From Atriophallophorus winterbourni (lineage: Eukaryota > Platyhelminthes > Trematoda > Plagiorchiida > Microphallidae), in assembly GCA_013407085.1 (NCBI GenBank), contig JACCGJ010000567.1, forward strand, positions 1 through 64,000: a DNA stretch of 64,000 bases, read 5' to 3'. The position numbers and the translations under genes are program-made. Of the stretch, positions 39,411 through 50,699 are shown piece by piece; within the stretch, counting starts at the first letter, position 1; each line of letters starts with the position of its first letter. The notes below the pieces were generated by a model. That model searched no databases, was not told the origin of the DNA, and saw only the letters and a list, made by a program, of their open reading frames with translations.

Positions 39411-39455
39411 GAAAGTTTTGCTGATGATGTCATCTAGCCTGATGACGAAACTTTC
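39411..39455 (+). ncRNA. Candidate hammerhead (family E), decayed
   Basis: CTGATGA at 39421-39427, an extra T, then GTCATC (39429-39434) pairing with GATGAC (39441-39446), then GAAA. The outer GAAAGTTT and AAACTTTC are also complementary. It lies about 150 bp 3' of the Penelope-like ORF remnant in the same orientation. The unpaired T after the core and the unclear helix I make this weaker than families A and B. A related copy lies at 48753-48782. Confidence 0.45.
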
Positions 39456-39983
39456 AACACAAACGATGCAAGCTCGGCGAACACAATTTGAAAATCCTGT
39501 GACAATCTTATTCGACAGGGCCTTAAGTGTTTTCTCTACTTCCTTAATAATGTTTCTTACTTTTGCTATTTCACTCAATCAATAGCGTCTCATATTTGAA
39601 CATAAGATGATCTTTCGGTATTTTTTGAAAATTTATCTTTTATAATAAAACCTTTCTTTGTATTTGCATGTGGTAAATAATGAGCAATGAGCACATTTAC
39701 AGAGGAAAACAATTTTGAACACCGTTCACATTAAAACCTGAATTGATTCAAGCATTGTAAAAGATATTACCCATTTTACCCTAAATTCTGGCAATTTGCT
39801 TAGTAATCAAAGGTAACGTGAACCTACCTTCCACTATCGATTACCGCCGTGCGGAGGTCCACACACGTGGCGACACAACCTGAATGAAAATGTTAGAAAC
39901 AGGAAAGCAAATATTTAGGCTGACAACATGATACTAAATTAGCATAGTGATAGCTTTATTGCACACACACACCCCGCACTTAC

Positions 39984-40022
39984 ACCCCACAGTTTCCAGT
40001 TGTTTGCCATCATCAGGCGGAG
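39984..40022 (-). ncRNA. Decayed family B hammerhead ribozyme
   Basis: Minus strand: CTCCGC, intact CTGATGA, TGGC, loop AAACA, ACTG (should be GCCA), GAAA, CTGT, GGGGTG. Helix II no longer pairs well and helix III has lost bases. Confidence 0.55.
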
Positions 40023-40221
40023 ACAGTCAGATCAGATTCAGTCAGCCTTGAAACAGTGGTAAAGTTGTGAAGAAAGCTATACTTGAATGCCACTGTTACA
40101 TAGGGTTCGTACAACGAACGAAGGTGTTCAAACACAGGATCACATAGTGATTCTTGGTCAAGCACTCAAGGCACTTATAGATTACCGATGTACTGTGTTG
40201 CTCACATCCCGAGCACTTACA

Positions 40222-40263
40222 CGCCACTACCGGTTTCTGGCTGTTTGCCATCATCAGGTGGAG
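40222..40263 (-). ncRNA. Hammerhead ribozyme, family B, intact core
   Basis: Minus strand, 5' to 3': helix I strand CTCCAC; core CTGATGA; helix II TGGC with loop AAACA and GCCA (4 bp); core GAAA; self-complementary ACCGGT forming helix III; cleavage triplet GTA; helix I strand GTGGCG (four consecutive pairs next to the core). All invariant positions of the hammerhead core are present. Predicted cleavage falls between 40228 and 40227. With such a short helix III it would be expected to act best as a dimer. Confidence 0.8.
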
Positions 40264-40766
40264 ATAGTAAGATTAGGTTCAGTGAGCTTGAAACAGTGGA
40301 TAAATGGCGAACAAGGTTATACTTGAATGGAACTGTTGTATAGGATTCGAACAACGAACTACGATCTTCAAACACAGAATCGCGTAATGAAATCCGCGAT
40401 TTTGTCTATGTACATCAAATTTCCAATTCCGATCAAACAACCTTCGAAGTTTAGGATGAGTTGGAAGTACATATTGTGTTCAGAGAACGCGTTTACACGC
40501 CCTATTTGCCCATACTGCTAAGTTTTTCCTAGTTAACGATCTCGATTCACTTACGTTGCAAATATGCACGAATTCTACGCAACGTGAGCTGAGTTGCTGC
40601 AAGCTAAATGGTCGTGCTGTCAAGGGCATCCGAGGTTAAGTGAAGCATCTATCCATAAATCGACGACATCTTTTTTACCGAGTTGTTTATTTTCAAAGCT
40701 ATTTGAACATCATATTCTTGATATATTTCCATAGCACTTGTACACGAACTCATTGCAAAATCTGAC

Positions 40767-41031
40767 CTATTTTAACGCTGCATGCATCACTGCCGCCTTT
40801 GTGTGTGCTCTCCAGTTCAGACAACACCTGTAACACCTCTTTAGACCCCGCGTTTTCGGGACACACCAGGAGTCCGTGAATTCTTTTGTCTTTGCAAGTT
40901 TCTGTTAGCGTCGAGAATTTTCGCATTGATTTCAGCAATGCTTCCGGCAGTTCCTCTACTGTATTCGCGGTGATTTCAATCCACTGTATTCTGTCTTGTG
41001 CGAGGCGCATTAACGATTGACCAACGATTTC
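40767..41031 (-). CDS. Unidentified minus-strand gene, exon
   Basis: After GGTTCACAG the exon reads EIVGQSLMRLAQDRIQWIEI, TVEELPEALLKSMRKFSTL, DKRIHGLLVCPENAG, EVLQVLSELESTHKGG and ends at SVKI plus one base before GTCAGATT. It follows the exon at 43456 in phase 0. It is Leu/Glu-rich and probably helical. No known family was recognised. Confidence 0.75.
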
Positions 41032-42345
41032 CTGTGAACCGGAAATGAAAAAATGTAGAACGACTGAAAGCTGTTTAGTTTGCTCAAATATTTAAGGCCA
41101 AACTCGCTCTTCGGGACAAATATACCTGCACACATGCGAACGAGTTAAATTTACGCAAGGTAGTGCAATGAATTGGTCGATTACCACACGGTGAATCTTG
41201 CATGTTATTCGGTTTTGAACCACTGGACACTTACACCGTTTACCTTATTATAAGCCGAGGTGAATACGCCTCCCAGTAGGCAGGTCCAGTTTATGGAAAA
41301 GCACCTCTCACGTTGCACTGAACGACGCTGTCTTGATATCTCTTGACGATATCTCTAATTGGTCTTTCGGTGATTCCCGTTCAATAAATATCGTCAATGT
41401 ATTATGTTGATGTTAGGAGGCATTTGCCTTAACCAATTAAACAGCTCGAACCGCTGATTGGTTTAAACGCTTAGCTAATAAAAACGGTCCGAATCACTGA
41501 TTGGTTTGAAATTTGAAAAACGTTCACACACACACACAAACAACACGACCGGTTGCGTTCCAAACCCTTTATTGATTTGGAAACATTCTAGCAATTATCG
41601 ATCGGTATGTTATAAAAGCAGCGGCTATTCTCGTGTTAAGGAAACTCGGAATTCGGGCGCAAATAAATTGTTGTTTCACGGTTTTTCGGCTTTTTGCCTT
41701 TTCTGCATCCGTGGACAGTGATTTTCAGAAGCAACTTGGTTGAGAAGTTCCAACGCAACAGTTGATGTTCGTAGATGTTCGTTTTAAATGGCTTATTCGA
41801 TACAGGGTTGGACCAGTTACCGACAAATACCACTCACTAGACACATTGAAAAGAACAAGGAAGCAAGTAGGTAAATTATTATTCTACTTAACCAAAAAGA
41901 ACGATTCTTAAAATGCTCCAATATTGGTAAATCCATTATATAACCAAAGTTCAATCAAAACTCTGCTAGCGTACTTCCCTGTCATGATGAAGTTCATTGT
42001 AAATTTTCGAGGTAATACCTTTTTGAATTAGCTGAACGTTTCTAACAAAAGATTGCTGTAATTATTATTTGTGGAAATAGATATGTAAAGCCTGCGAATT
42101 TAAGTATATTCTCTGCAATAGTGACAACTTATTGACGATTAACTCTACAAACTTACAAACTGAGAATTGCGTAATAATCTCAAATGACCATTTCAACTGT
42201 TTTCGAAGCGTGTAATCGATAATAACCTGATTTGAACTGTGTTTCCAAGCAATGACGACGTGCGTTACACAATTTCTGAGTTCTGAATTGATTTCCATAA
42301 AGAACGAGAGCAAAATTTTATTGCTGACTTAATATCCGGTATTCA

Positions 42346-42640
42346 TTGTACCTTTGGTGTCGGATTACTGTAACAACACTCTGTTTCTTGACAGTAAGGT
42401 CCCCTAGAAGCACCAACTCTTCGAAAACTAAACGTATTTTGGCACGAAGTATTGGTTGTAAGCCACTATTCGATATCGTTGGTACAACGAACCACGGATG
42501 TTCGAATACGGAATCGCAGAGCGATTCCTGGACAAGTGCGCAAGCTGCACGAAATGACCAAAGTATGGTGATGCTCAGACTACACAACCACTTTCCTTCA
42601 TCAGGTGGACAGAGTGAAGATTAAATTCAGTGAGCCTTGG
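42346..42640 (-). repeat. Family B repeat remnant
   Basis: GTCCACCTGATGA on the minus strand (42597-42609) is followed by a shortened stretch with GTGGTTGTGTAG. AGTGAGCCTTGGAAGAGTAG downstream matches the family's GAGCCTTGAAACAGTGG. The hammerhead itself is deleted through helix II. Confidence 0.5.
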
Positions 42641-42715
42641 AAGAGTAGAAAAGCAATAAACAAAGTTGTAGTTGTGGACTTAAGCCCAGATCATGAAATC
42701 AGCAACAGTTGAGCG

Positions 42716-43335
42716 TTAACTTTTGAACAGATTCTTCATTCTAACCATGGAGCATGCATCACAAGCTTGGACTCCGTGGTTAAAAAAGGATATATTATTG
42801 CTTGATAAAATATACCATCGTGCAACCAAACTCGTCAGTGGTTTCCGGAAAATAACGTATGAGGAACGATTGCAAAAACTGAGAAACCCTACTCCCCTAC
42901 AAAGAAGCCTTCGAAGCGATGTGATACTAACATACAAAATATTAAATGCCCCACATCACCCTATAAAACATTTATTCGAATACCGTGAGTTACGACATAC
43001 ATGCAGCCACTCAGCGACACTACAAATTCTCCACTCCCGTATCAGCTGTCGCTAATATTTTTATTGTGTACGTGTCTGTTTTCTTTGGAATGCCCTCCCG
43101 AAACTCTTGTCATCGCTCCAAGCGTCGAAACGTCCATTCGAAATTTGGATAATTATTTGTTGCTTAACGATTTAACGACACCAGCGTTTTGACTCATGGC
43201 AAGTAATTCAACTGGACTATACTTGACATTACATGTTTATTTTATACCTTTTTTCCTGAACGAATATTTACTATGATATAGTAATTGTGAAGCTATGTGC
43301 TTTTTGTGACCATAAATTCTTGAATCTTGAGATTC
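42716..43335 (+). mobile_element. CR1-like LINE 3' end, close copy of the 29-kb element
   Basis: It starts at FFILTMEHASQAWTPWLKKD, continues LLDKIYHRATKLVSGF, TYEERLQKLRNPTPLQRSL and YKILNAPHHPIKHLFEYREL, and ends with TCTTGAATCTTGAG. It matches 29205-29780 almost base for base, but the reading frame is kept longer here. The two copies imply recent activity of this family. Confidence 0.82.
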
Positions 43336-43455
43336 AGCTCTTACTATGCTTGCCATCAACACGAAACATGTAAGTGATTGAAAAAGCGTAAAAAAGCGAA
43401 ATGGATAATCTGTTATCAATAATGAGAGAATATACGTAAATTTAATATCAAGTAC

Positions 43456-43947
43456 CTTTCGACTTCCCACATTACCACATAATAATGTCAGCACCAAAGG
43501 GGAAGCCAATGTGTCTAGCATCATTTTCTCCGTGGAATCCATGCCACTCGGGTCATCTCGAATTTGGAAATCTTTTGTCGCCTTGGTCAACGACATTTGC
43601 TCCGAACCGTCTAACCATTCAAAATGTCTTCCGAGTTTGAAACCGCATTTCATCAAGTAATCACTGCTGGATTGAATTTTGGTAACCTCAGCGTCCAGAC
43701 ACCAAGATGCTTCGATGTGTGCCAGCTCTGAACGATGGATCTGTATCCAGGCATGATCAGATGGTTGATCTGTCATCAATTGGTTCAGCGAAGTGTGAAA
43801 GAAAATCTCCTGGTTTGTGTGAGCCTTCCTCATATTGGCACGCTCTCCTTCGATAACAGCAGTGTCACGCACCAGTTTTAAAACTGGCTCAATTGCGGGT
43901 GATGTTGCTTCTTCAAACAAACCCAAAGAGCGCCATTGTGAAGCCAC
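43456..43947 (-). CDS. Unidentified minus-strand gene, large exon
   Basis: The 492-nt exon (phase 0 on both sides) follows CTTTCGGACAG and reads VASQWRSLGLFEEATSPAIE, LVRDTAVIEGERANMRKAHT, LNQLMTDQPSDHAWIQIHRS, CLDAEVTKIQSSSDYLMKCG, HFEWLDGSEQMSLTKATKDF and LDTLASPLVLTLLCGNVGSR, ending at K before GTACTTGA. The donor lacks the usual A at +3 to +4 context but the frame leads into the next exon. No family recognised. Confidence 0.78.
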
Positions 43948-44260
43948 CTGTCCGAAAGGAATAAAACAAATGTCGTTTGACCCTAAACATTAAAGGTAAC
44001 TTCAAGATATAAACGAAGTGAATGTGGTAGCTGATTTATGCTTCGAACAACCCTTTTATAAACAATTTCGCGTATATTCTATAGGAATTTTGAAATCAAC
44101 AACAGATACAGCACAAGGGAGACGGTATCATGGCATTCATAGCATCACAATTTGTGTGAAATTATTGACTAAGTCTTCATGTGAGTCCTGGAACCTGATT
44201 AGAATTTACAGGGCGTTGGCACGAAGTAATTTCTATGTTTATATATATCTATAAATCCCT

Positions 44261-44380
44261 TCGACTAATAATAATGAATAATCAATAATTATTGACTAAT
44301 ACTAATAACAATCAATTATAATTAATTATATTACTCATGTTATTATTAACTAATTAATAATATTCTTTTTTCATGTCGCT
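44261..44380. repeat. TAA/TAAT-rich low-complexity stretch
   Basis: About 120 bp made of TAATAAT, AATTAT and AACTAATTAATAA variants, almost without G or C. It lies in an intron of the minus-strand gene. Confidence 0.7.
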
Positions 44381-44884
44381 TGGTCCGATGCTTATCGTCG
44401 CTTTCATTACCAATGAGTGATAATTCATTTGTTCAACAGGATTTTTATTTGTCATATTAATATATTTTTTACTATTTCCCATTACCGAATTCCTCCTAGT
44501 TGTGATAAGAGATTGGTGTCGAGCAATTTTTTTCTAAAATGCACAACCACAACGGGGTTCCAACCAAGAACCTTTGATCGAATGAGGCGAATTGTGAACT
44601 AATTGCTCAAATAGGCTCGGTTCAAAACCAAGAATGCAGCCATTTTCATGACAGAAAAAGTAATCGGCGTTTCGGTAACCGATTCCGTCAACGTATAGAA
44701 GTGTAGGTTTGGTATGCAGCATTTGAACACCAATATAAAATAAATTTTGGGAAGATATTCTCAAGAAACTGAGTGTAATTTAAAGATGGGAAATGACGGT
44801 TGACCTATTGCGTTAAGGATCATGCTTGGAAGCGTCAATCTCAAGCTAGGAGAACGTGTAGACGTCGAATATTCGCACCAATGC

Positions 44885-45160
44885 TCATGAAGGCAAAAGA
44901 TCATTTGCATGCATTTCCATCACACACACTCCATGGTCATGGGTTTAACCCTGTCTACATGAGTGTGGGCTCATGTGATTGAACAGGTTGGTCGTACCAC
45001 AACCTTATCCAACAGTGGCATACAAGCGCAACTTGTTTTCCAATCTTCCACTGTTTCAAGGTCATGCAGATCCTGATCCTACTGTACCTACTTGATCAGT
45101 GCAAACAGCACGAAACCGGTCGTGGTTTGTGTGTGCTGTGTGTGTGCGATTGAAAATTGT
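44885..45160 (+). repeat. Family A repeat copies, inverted pair
   Basis: A minus-oriented edge (TTTGCATGCATTTCCATCAC at 44903-44922) is followed by a plus-oriented unit: GGTTGGTCGTACCA at 44982, GCATACAAGCGCAACTTG, a CCACTGTTTCAAGG block, CCTGATCCTACTGTACC, the decayed hammerhead (45086-45127) and GTGTGTGCTGTGTGTGTG. The central joint resembles that at 53120-53150. Confidence 0.6.
45086..45127 (+). ncRNA. Decayed family A hammerhead ribozyme
   Basis: ACCTAC, TTGATCA (two changes from CTGATGA), GTGC, loop AAACA, GCAC, GAAA, CCGGTC, GTGGTT. Helix II, GAAA and the cleavage triplet are intact; the first core segment is not, so activity should be lost. Confidence 0.65.
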
Positions 45161-45242
45161 GAACACAGATTACATTCGATACTGTGATCGTTTTTGTGTA
45201 CTACTAAAGAGAAAATAAATTTTCAACTGTTATGACGCTTAC

Positions 45243-45434
45243 ATGTTCAATAAATATTCTTCTGCCTTTCGTCCGCGGTCGAATGAGAAACCATAATCCC
45301 GTCTGTTCAGTTCCATCTTCCACCATATCATTCGAAGGTAAGAAGGCAAGTTTGATAGGCAGTGATGTTATATCTTCCTCGGCGATTGATCTTGATGTGA
45401 CGATTTCCAGCGCTTCAAAATCGCCTCCCTCGAC
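45243..45434 (-). CDS. Unidentified minus-strand gene, exon
   Basis: Acceptor TTCTTCACAG; the exon reads VEGGDFEALEIVTSRSIAEE, DITSLPIKLAFLPSNDMVE, GLWFLIRPRTKGRRIFIEH and stops at GTAAGCGTC. 64 codons, phase 0 on both sides. It joins in frame with 47326-47465 upstream and 43456-43947 downstream. Confidence 0.78.
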
Positions 45435-45811
45435 CTGTGAAGAATTGAGAATGTCCTTCAGGACACAAACTTTCTTTTTTTGTTTGAATGCATCAAGAAT
45501 CTACTAACGTTCGCTTACCGATCGATAATACCTTACACGTTCTGCTGTGATGTAGCATAACCCGATTCTTTGACCGTACAGAACGCACTGTTTACCGGTT
45601 ATTACAATTTTAGCTGTGGGGGCAAACGGGAAAATGTGGATAATATGGTTCCATACACTGAGTTCAAGAAATGAAATGGTGTTACTGAAATTGGTAATAA
45701 ATTAGCACATAACGTAAGTAAAGTTTTAGGTACTGTCTGGTAAGATTGATAGACAATCTTCGCTGGTTGGTTCTCTAGTATGGCAAATCCATAGCCACGG
45801 TTTTCCTAACG

Positions 45812-47318
<1,507 letters not shown>

Positions 47319-47325
47319 TCCTAAC

Positions 47326-47465
47326 GCGTTTATTGGCCACTTTTTGGTTCGAACTGACGTCGCCTAACGGTGGTGGTACTGTGATTTGGTCTAAGCAGAT
47401 CAAAGCCTTGAAAACTAAAATAAGCTGGTTGGGTTGCCGTCTGCCTGGCCTGGGATCTGCCTGTT
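47326..47465 (-). CDS. Unidentified minus-strand gene, exon cut back to a hAT insertion
   Basis: Using acceptor CAATGTTAG, a split Glu codon joins LQTQR to EQADPRPGRRQPNQL, then ILVFKALICLDQITVPPP, LGDVSSNQKVANKR. The donor is CGC|GTTAGGA. Phase 1 in and phase 0 out agree with the flanking exons. The last exon base and first seven intron bases form the hAT target duplication, so the same donor sequence also appears on the other side of the element. Confidence 0.72.
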
Positions 47466-47835
47466 CTAACATTGCGATGAATTTGTCAGAATGTTGTTCA
47501 GTAGCAGTCTTTTGACATCTACTAAGAGTGTTTGAGAGTAAGCGAAACTGAATTCAATGGAACTCTAGCTCAAAGAAGAGCGAGCATTAGATTGAGAGTT
47601 AGCTTAAAAAGAATATGATTAAAAGACCGTCATTGAAAGTCAATTAACAAGGCGAATATAACCGATGATCATGGACGTGACAATGTCATATTTCGGCAGT
47701 TTGGAAAAAGCATCATACATGTTCAATCAAACATCAATCACTTGCCCATGCTTAAGTCATGGGACTATAAAGTTGGGAATAGAGTTGTGGTTTCTACTTC
47801 GGACAAAGTATATGCATTGCTGATTAGGTCAGATT

Positions 47836-48200
47836 TGTTGTTGGCCTGCTTTAGGCGATGTTGACAATGGATGTACATTGCATGATTTTTCTTTATGTTC
47901 CACACCTTTTCGGATGACTAAACAGTCCGATTCGGGGGTAACAATCTCTCCCGCAGCGCTTGCAACGATAGGTATAACTCGGTCGTTGGGCGACAGTTTC
48001 ACGCCCGCAGCGTGATCTGCGTTCAACAGCCAAGAGCGCTATCTTCTCCTCCCTAGCTTACAGACGACGCTTGACACAATGCCTCCAATGTGAGCGGTCA
48101 AGAGCAAGTTCCTGTCAACTCCCGGAGTCAATGCCAAGGGCTTTCATATCTCTTTTACAAACGTCTTTGTACCGCAAGTGCGGTCTGCCCAATGGTTGAC
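47836..48200 (-). mobile_element. RTE-like LINE tail fragment
   Basis: On the minus strand LGRPHLRYKDVCKRDMKALG, then ELALDRSHWRHCVKRRL and a distal HCQHRLKQANNK can be read with interruptions. This is the C-terminal tail of the RTE-like family seen at 36620-37740 and 54060-54515. Confidence 0.7.
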
Positions 48201-48429
48201 TTCCTTATTGCAACACAGATAGTTAAGATAGGTCAGACAAGAGCACATTTAACTCAAGTGCTTTCAATGTGGAATGATTCTCTGGCTCCTGACTTGCGCT
48301 CCATGATGAATGCGGACGGTGCTATCTATTATTTTAGATTAATTGAAGGATCTGCTTTGACGAATCGATACTAAATCTATTCCCACAGCTACGATACCCG
48401 AACGGTTTTCAAACATTTTCACTAAATTA

Positions 48430-48590
48430 CATAATCTTACCATGAATAAAAAAGCTCATTTGCATGCATCTCCATCACACACACACACGACGACCGGTTT
48501 CGTGTTGTTTGCACTCATCAGGTAGGGACAGTAGGATCAGGATCCACATGCGCTTGAAGCGCTCGAAGCGTGGCACACCACAACGCGGTC
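48430..48590 (-). repeat. Family A repeat copy
   Basis: AAAGCTCATTTGCATGCATC, a CACACA run, the hammerhead block, GGACAGTAGGATCAGGATCC and CATGCGCTTGAAGCGCTCG. Same order as at 10433-10540 in the same orientation. Confidence 0.75.
48486..48527 (-). ncRNA. Family A hammerhead, core intact, helices weakened
   Basis: Minus strand: CCCTAC, CTGATGA, GTGC, loop AAACA, ACAC, GAAA, CCGGTC, GTCGTG. Both core segments and the GTC cleavage site are intact. Helix II has lost its loop-closing pair (C opposite A), and helix I is reduced to two pairs, a mismatch and one more pair. Activity is possible but doubtful. Confidence 0.65.
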
Positions 48591-48872
48591 ATTGAATTAA
48601 CACGTTCAATTGGACGGCATGTATGTGCCAATGAGGAACCGAACATTAAGCTGTGTGGCCTTGAGAACAACCAATGATGAGGAAAGAAACAGAACGGTCA
48701 GCGTATAAAATCAGAAAACACGACGATTATGAACACTTCGCAAGAAGATCAGCTGACGATGTCATCTAGCTTGATGACGAATTGTCCTACTGCTACAATG
48801 CCAGCTCAGCGAATACCCAACATCCAATGCCTGAGCTACAAGTATTCGCTTCAATATAAAATATAATCTTAC

Positions 48873-48987
48873 CACGTTGAGTCTGCAAGCTGGAACCGAG
48901 AATGAAATCGAGTTCCATTGGCTCGTTTGTCTTTGGGGTATTTATTCCTAACAGACTTCCAGCTACATTTTCCAGAGCGGAAGGTAT
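48873..48987 (-). CDS. Unidentified minus-strand gene, exon
   Basis: Acceptor CCATTTTCAG; reads IPSALENVAGSLLGINTPKT, NEPMELDFILGSSLQTQR and one base before GTAAGATT. Phase 0 in, phase 1 out. Confidence 0.75.
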
Positions 48988-49038
48988 CTGAAAATGGTGA
49001 AAATGCGGCGACGTTGTTTGAATAGTCAAACTACTTAC

Positions 49039-49100
49039 CGTCCATAGGCAAACGGGTTGAATACTGGAGGTCAAATTTGTGACCTTGCGACTTTTCAGCT
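49039..49100 (-). CDS. Unidentified minus-strand gene, small exon
   Basis: Acceptor TCATTTCAG, then two bases completing a Glu codon, LKSRKVTNLTSSIQPVCLWT, and donor GTAAGTAG. 62 nt, phase 1 in and phase 0 out, in frame with both neighbours. Confidence 0.75.
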
Positions 49101-49769
49101 CTGAAATGAAATGGGCAAAAGGGTAGCAGACGTAGAAAAGCTTGGAGTTTAGTTACAATAATTACTGAACATCGCAAATACATAGGTTTTCTATGTACGA
49201 TGATAAAAACAATGTCAAGCCGTAATAGAATAATGACATACACCATCGCTTAAATATATCATTTGCAACGCGGAGTAGTTGCAGTAAGTGCTCGATAATA
49301 TTAACATGGATCAGAGCAAAAGGTTATTACGAATGATATAATTAAACACAAACTATTTTATCGCCTTTCTCGTGATAAATGTTGACAAATACAATGGTTC
49401 CATGGTTGATTGAATAGCTTTCACCGGAGAATTCAAAAGGAAAAGACGCTGAGCCACGTATTCCTTTCCTTAGCATGTCCAACATAGGCTCAGATATAGA
49501 AACACCTTATCAAAATCCAATTGAGAGTGCAATTTGTGGAGAATTTGATTTGATGTATTTGATTACCAAAAAGTAAACGATTCTTCGAAATATTCGCAAA
49601 CTTGATTAAGACCATCCGTAAGAGAAGCCTTGGAATTTTGAAGAATAACAGTCAGAAATCGTCCATGAAAGCCAGGTTTTCCAAATGTTTATTGAGTATC
49701 TACTAATTGTCATTGTAACTGTATTCCTAAGTTTATTTTTTGTTAGCAAGTTCATAAAGATGTTAAATC

Positions 49770-49895
49770 TGCTTCAAGCGCATGCGGATCCTGATCGTAC
49801 TGTCCCTACCTGATGAGTGCAACAAACAGCACGAAACCGGTCGTGGGGTGTCTGTGTGAAGGAAATGCATGCAACTGAGCTTTTTGATAGTATAT
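49770..49895 (+). repeat. Family A repeat copy around the intact hammerhead
   Basis: GCTTCAAGCGCATGCGGATC, CTGATCGTACTGTCCC, the hammerhead, a GTGT run, GGAAATGCATGCAA and CTGAGCTTTTTGA. It is the plus-oriented equivalent of the copies at 10433 and 48430. Confidence 0.75.
49804..49848 (+). ncRNA. Hammerhead ribozyme, family A, fully intact
   Basis: In order: helix I strand CCCTAC; core CTGATGA (49810-49816); helix II GTGC with loop AACAAACA and GCAC; core GAAA (49833-49836); CCGG and T giving the self-complementary helix III strand ACCGGT; cleavage at GTC (after 49842); helix I strand GTGGGG. Helix I pairs over six positions with one G-U. Every invariant core base is present. The 8-nt helix II loop differs from the AAACA of sister copies. 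This is the best ribozyme in the window. Confidence 0.85.
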
Positions 49896-50513
49896 ACAAC
49901 GGTGCTTCCCTCAACTCTTTACATGCTGTTTAAACATCAAAGCTTTCAAATAAAACGGCCTCGGGAAAATACTGTGTAATACATGTGATTATCATGCTCT
50001 ACGCAGGCAAATTTCAGATTCAATAATCCTTCCTTACAGAATAGTGATCGAGATAACAAAATTTACAAAAATAATGCAGCGTCTTACTCACTGAAGATCC
50101 TATTTACACTTGATTCCATTCTGCAGAACGTTTTATAATCACATTAAAAATAACGCATTCCCATCAAAAATTCTACTTGGGACATTTCTCTATAGAACTC
50201 ACAAATATAAAACGTTTTGTCATCAACGTTTATACTGAAATAGGAGCATTCATGTCGATCAGTCTTAGATTTGCAATTGAAACTGATTCCAAGATACCTA
50301 CACTTCTATGGAAGCCATATTCCTTATATGTACAGTTTAACACCGAACTTCTCCACATTATTATATATATATTGGGCAAGATTAGATCGCTTAACACCCG
50401 GGACACTTTAAACTAATTGGATTTTACACACAACCAGATGAATTTTAAAGGTATCAGTGTTGTGCCATGCATCTCAAAGCTGGAATCTTGCACCTTCGAC
50501 ATACAAATCTCAC

Positions 50514-50665
50514 CTTTGTTAACACATAACGACGATATCAAGAGCGTGTCTGCGTAGACCACACTGCCAAGCGGAGCTTTGCCGCTACCTTGAATGTCGT
50601 ATACCGCACCGCTGACAATGACAAGTTTCACAACGTCGCCTGGGTTCTTCCACGGATAGGTCAAT
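50514..50665 (-). CDS. Unidentified minus-strand gene, exon
   Basis: Acceptor CCTCATTTCAG; reads LTYPWKNPGDVVKLVIVSGA, VYDIQGSGKAPLGSVVYADT, LLISSLCVNK plus one base before GTGAGATT. Phase 2 in (one base) and phase 1 out. The pattern of alternating hydrophobic residues suggests beta structure. An exon between this and 54931 is missing from my model. Confidence 0.78.
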
Positions 50666-50699
50666 CTGAAATGAGGGTGTGATGACTAAGTTAGCTCGC

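Larger units (their letters stand above)
39976..40330 (-). mobile_element. Retrozyme-like tandem repeat with two family B hammerheads
   Basis: Two head-to-tail units about 238 bp apart each contain CACTTACAC.CCAC, the hammerhead block, then CTTGAAACAGTGG, TATACTTGAATG and a CGAACAACGAAC-type block further on. The first hammerhead (39984-40022) is decayed and the second (40222-40263) is intact. No ORF is present. Short tandem units each carrying a hammerhead are the defining layout of retrozymes, non-autonomous retroelements that make small circular RNAs. Confidence 0.65.

Noticed and set aside
48486..48527. Counting this copy as a fully active hammerhead
   Set aside because: The core is intact but helix I and helix II have mismatches; listed as weakened instead.
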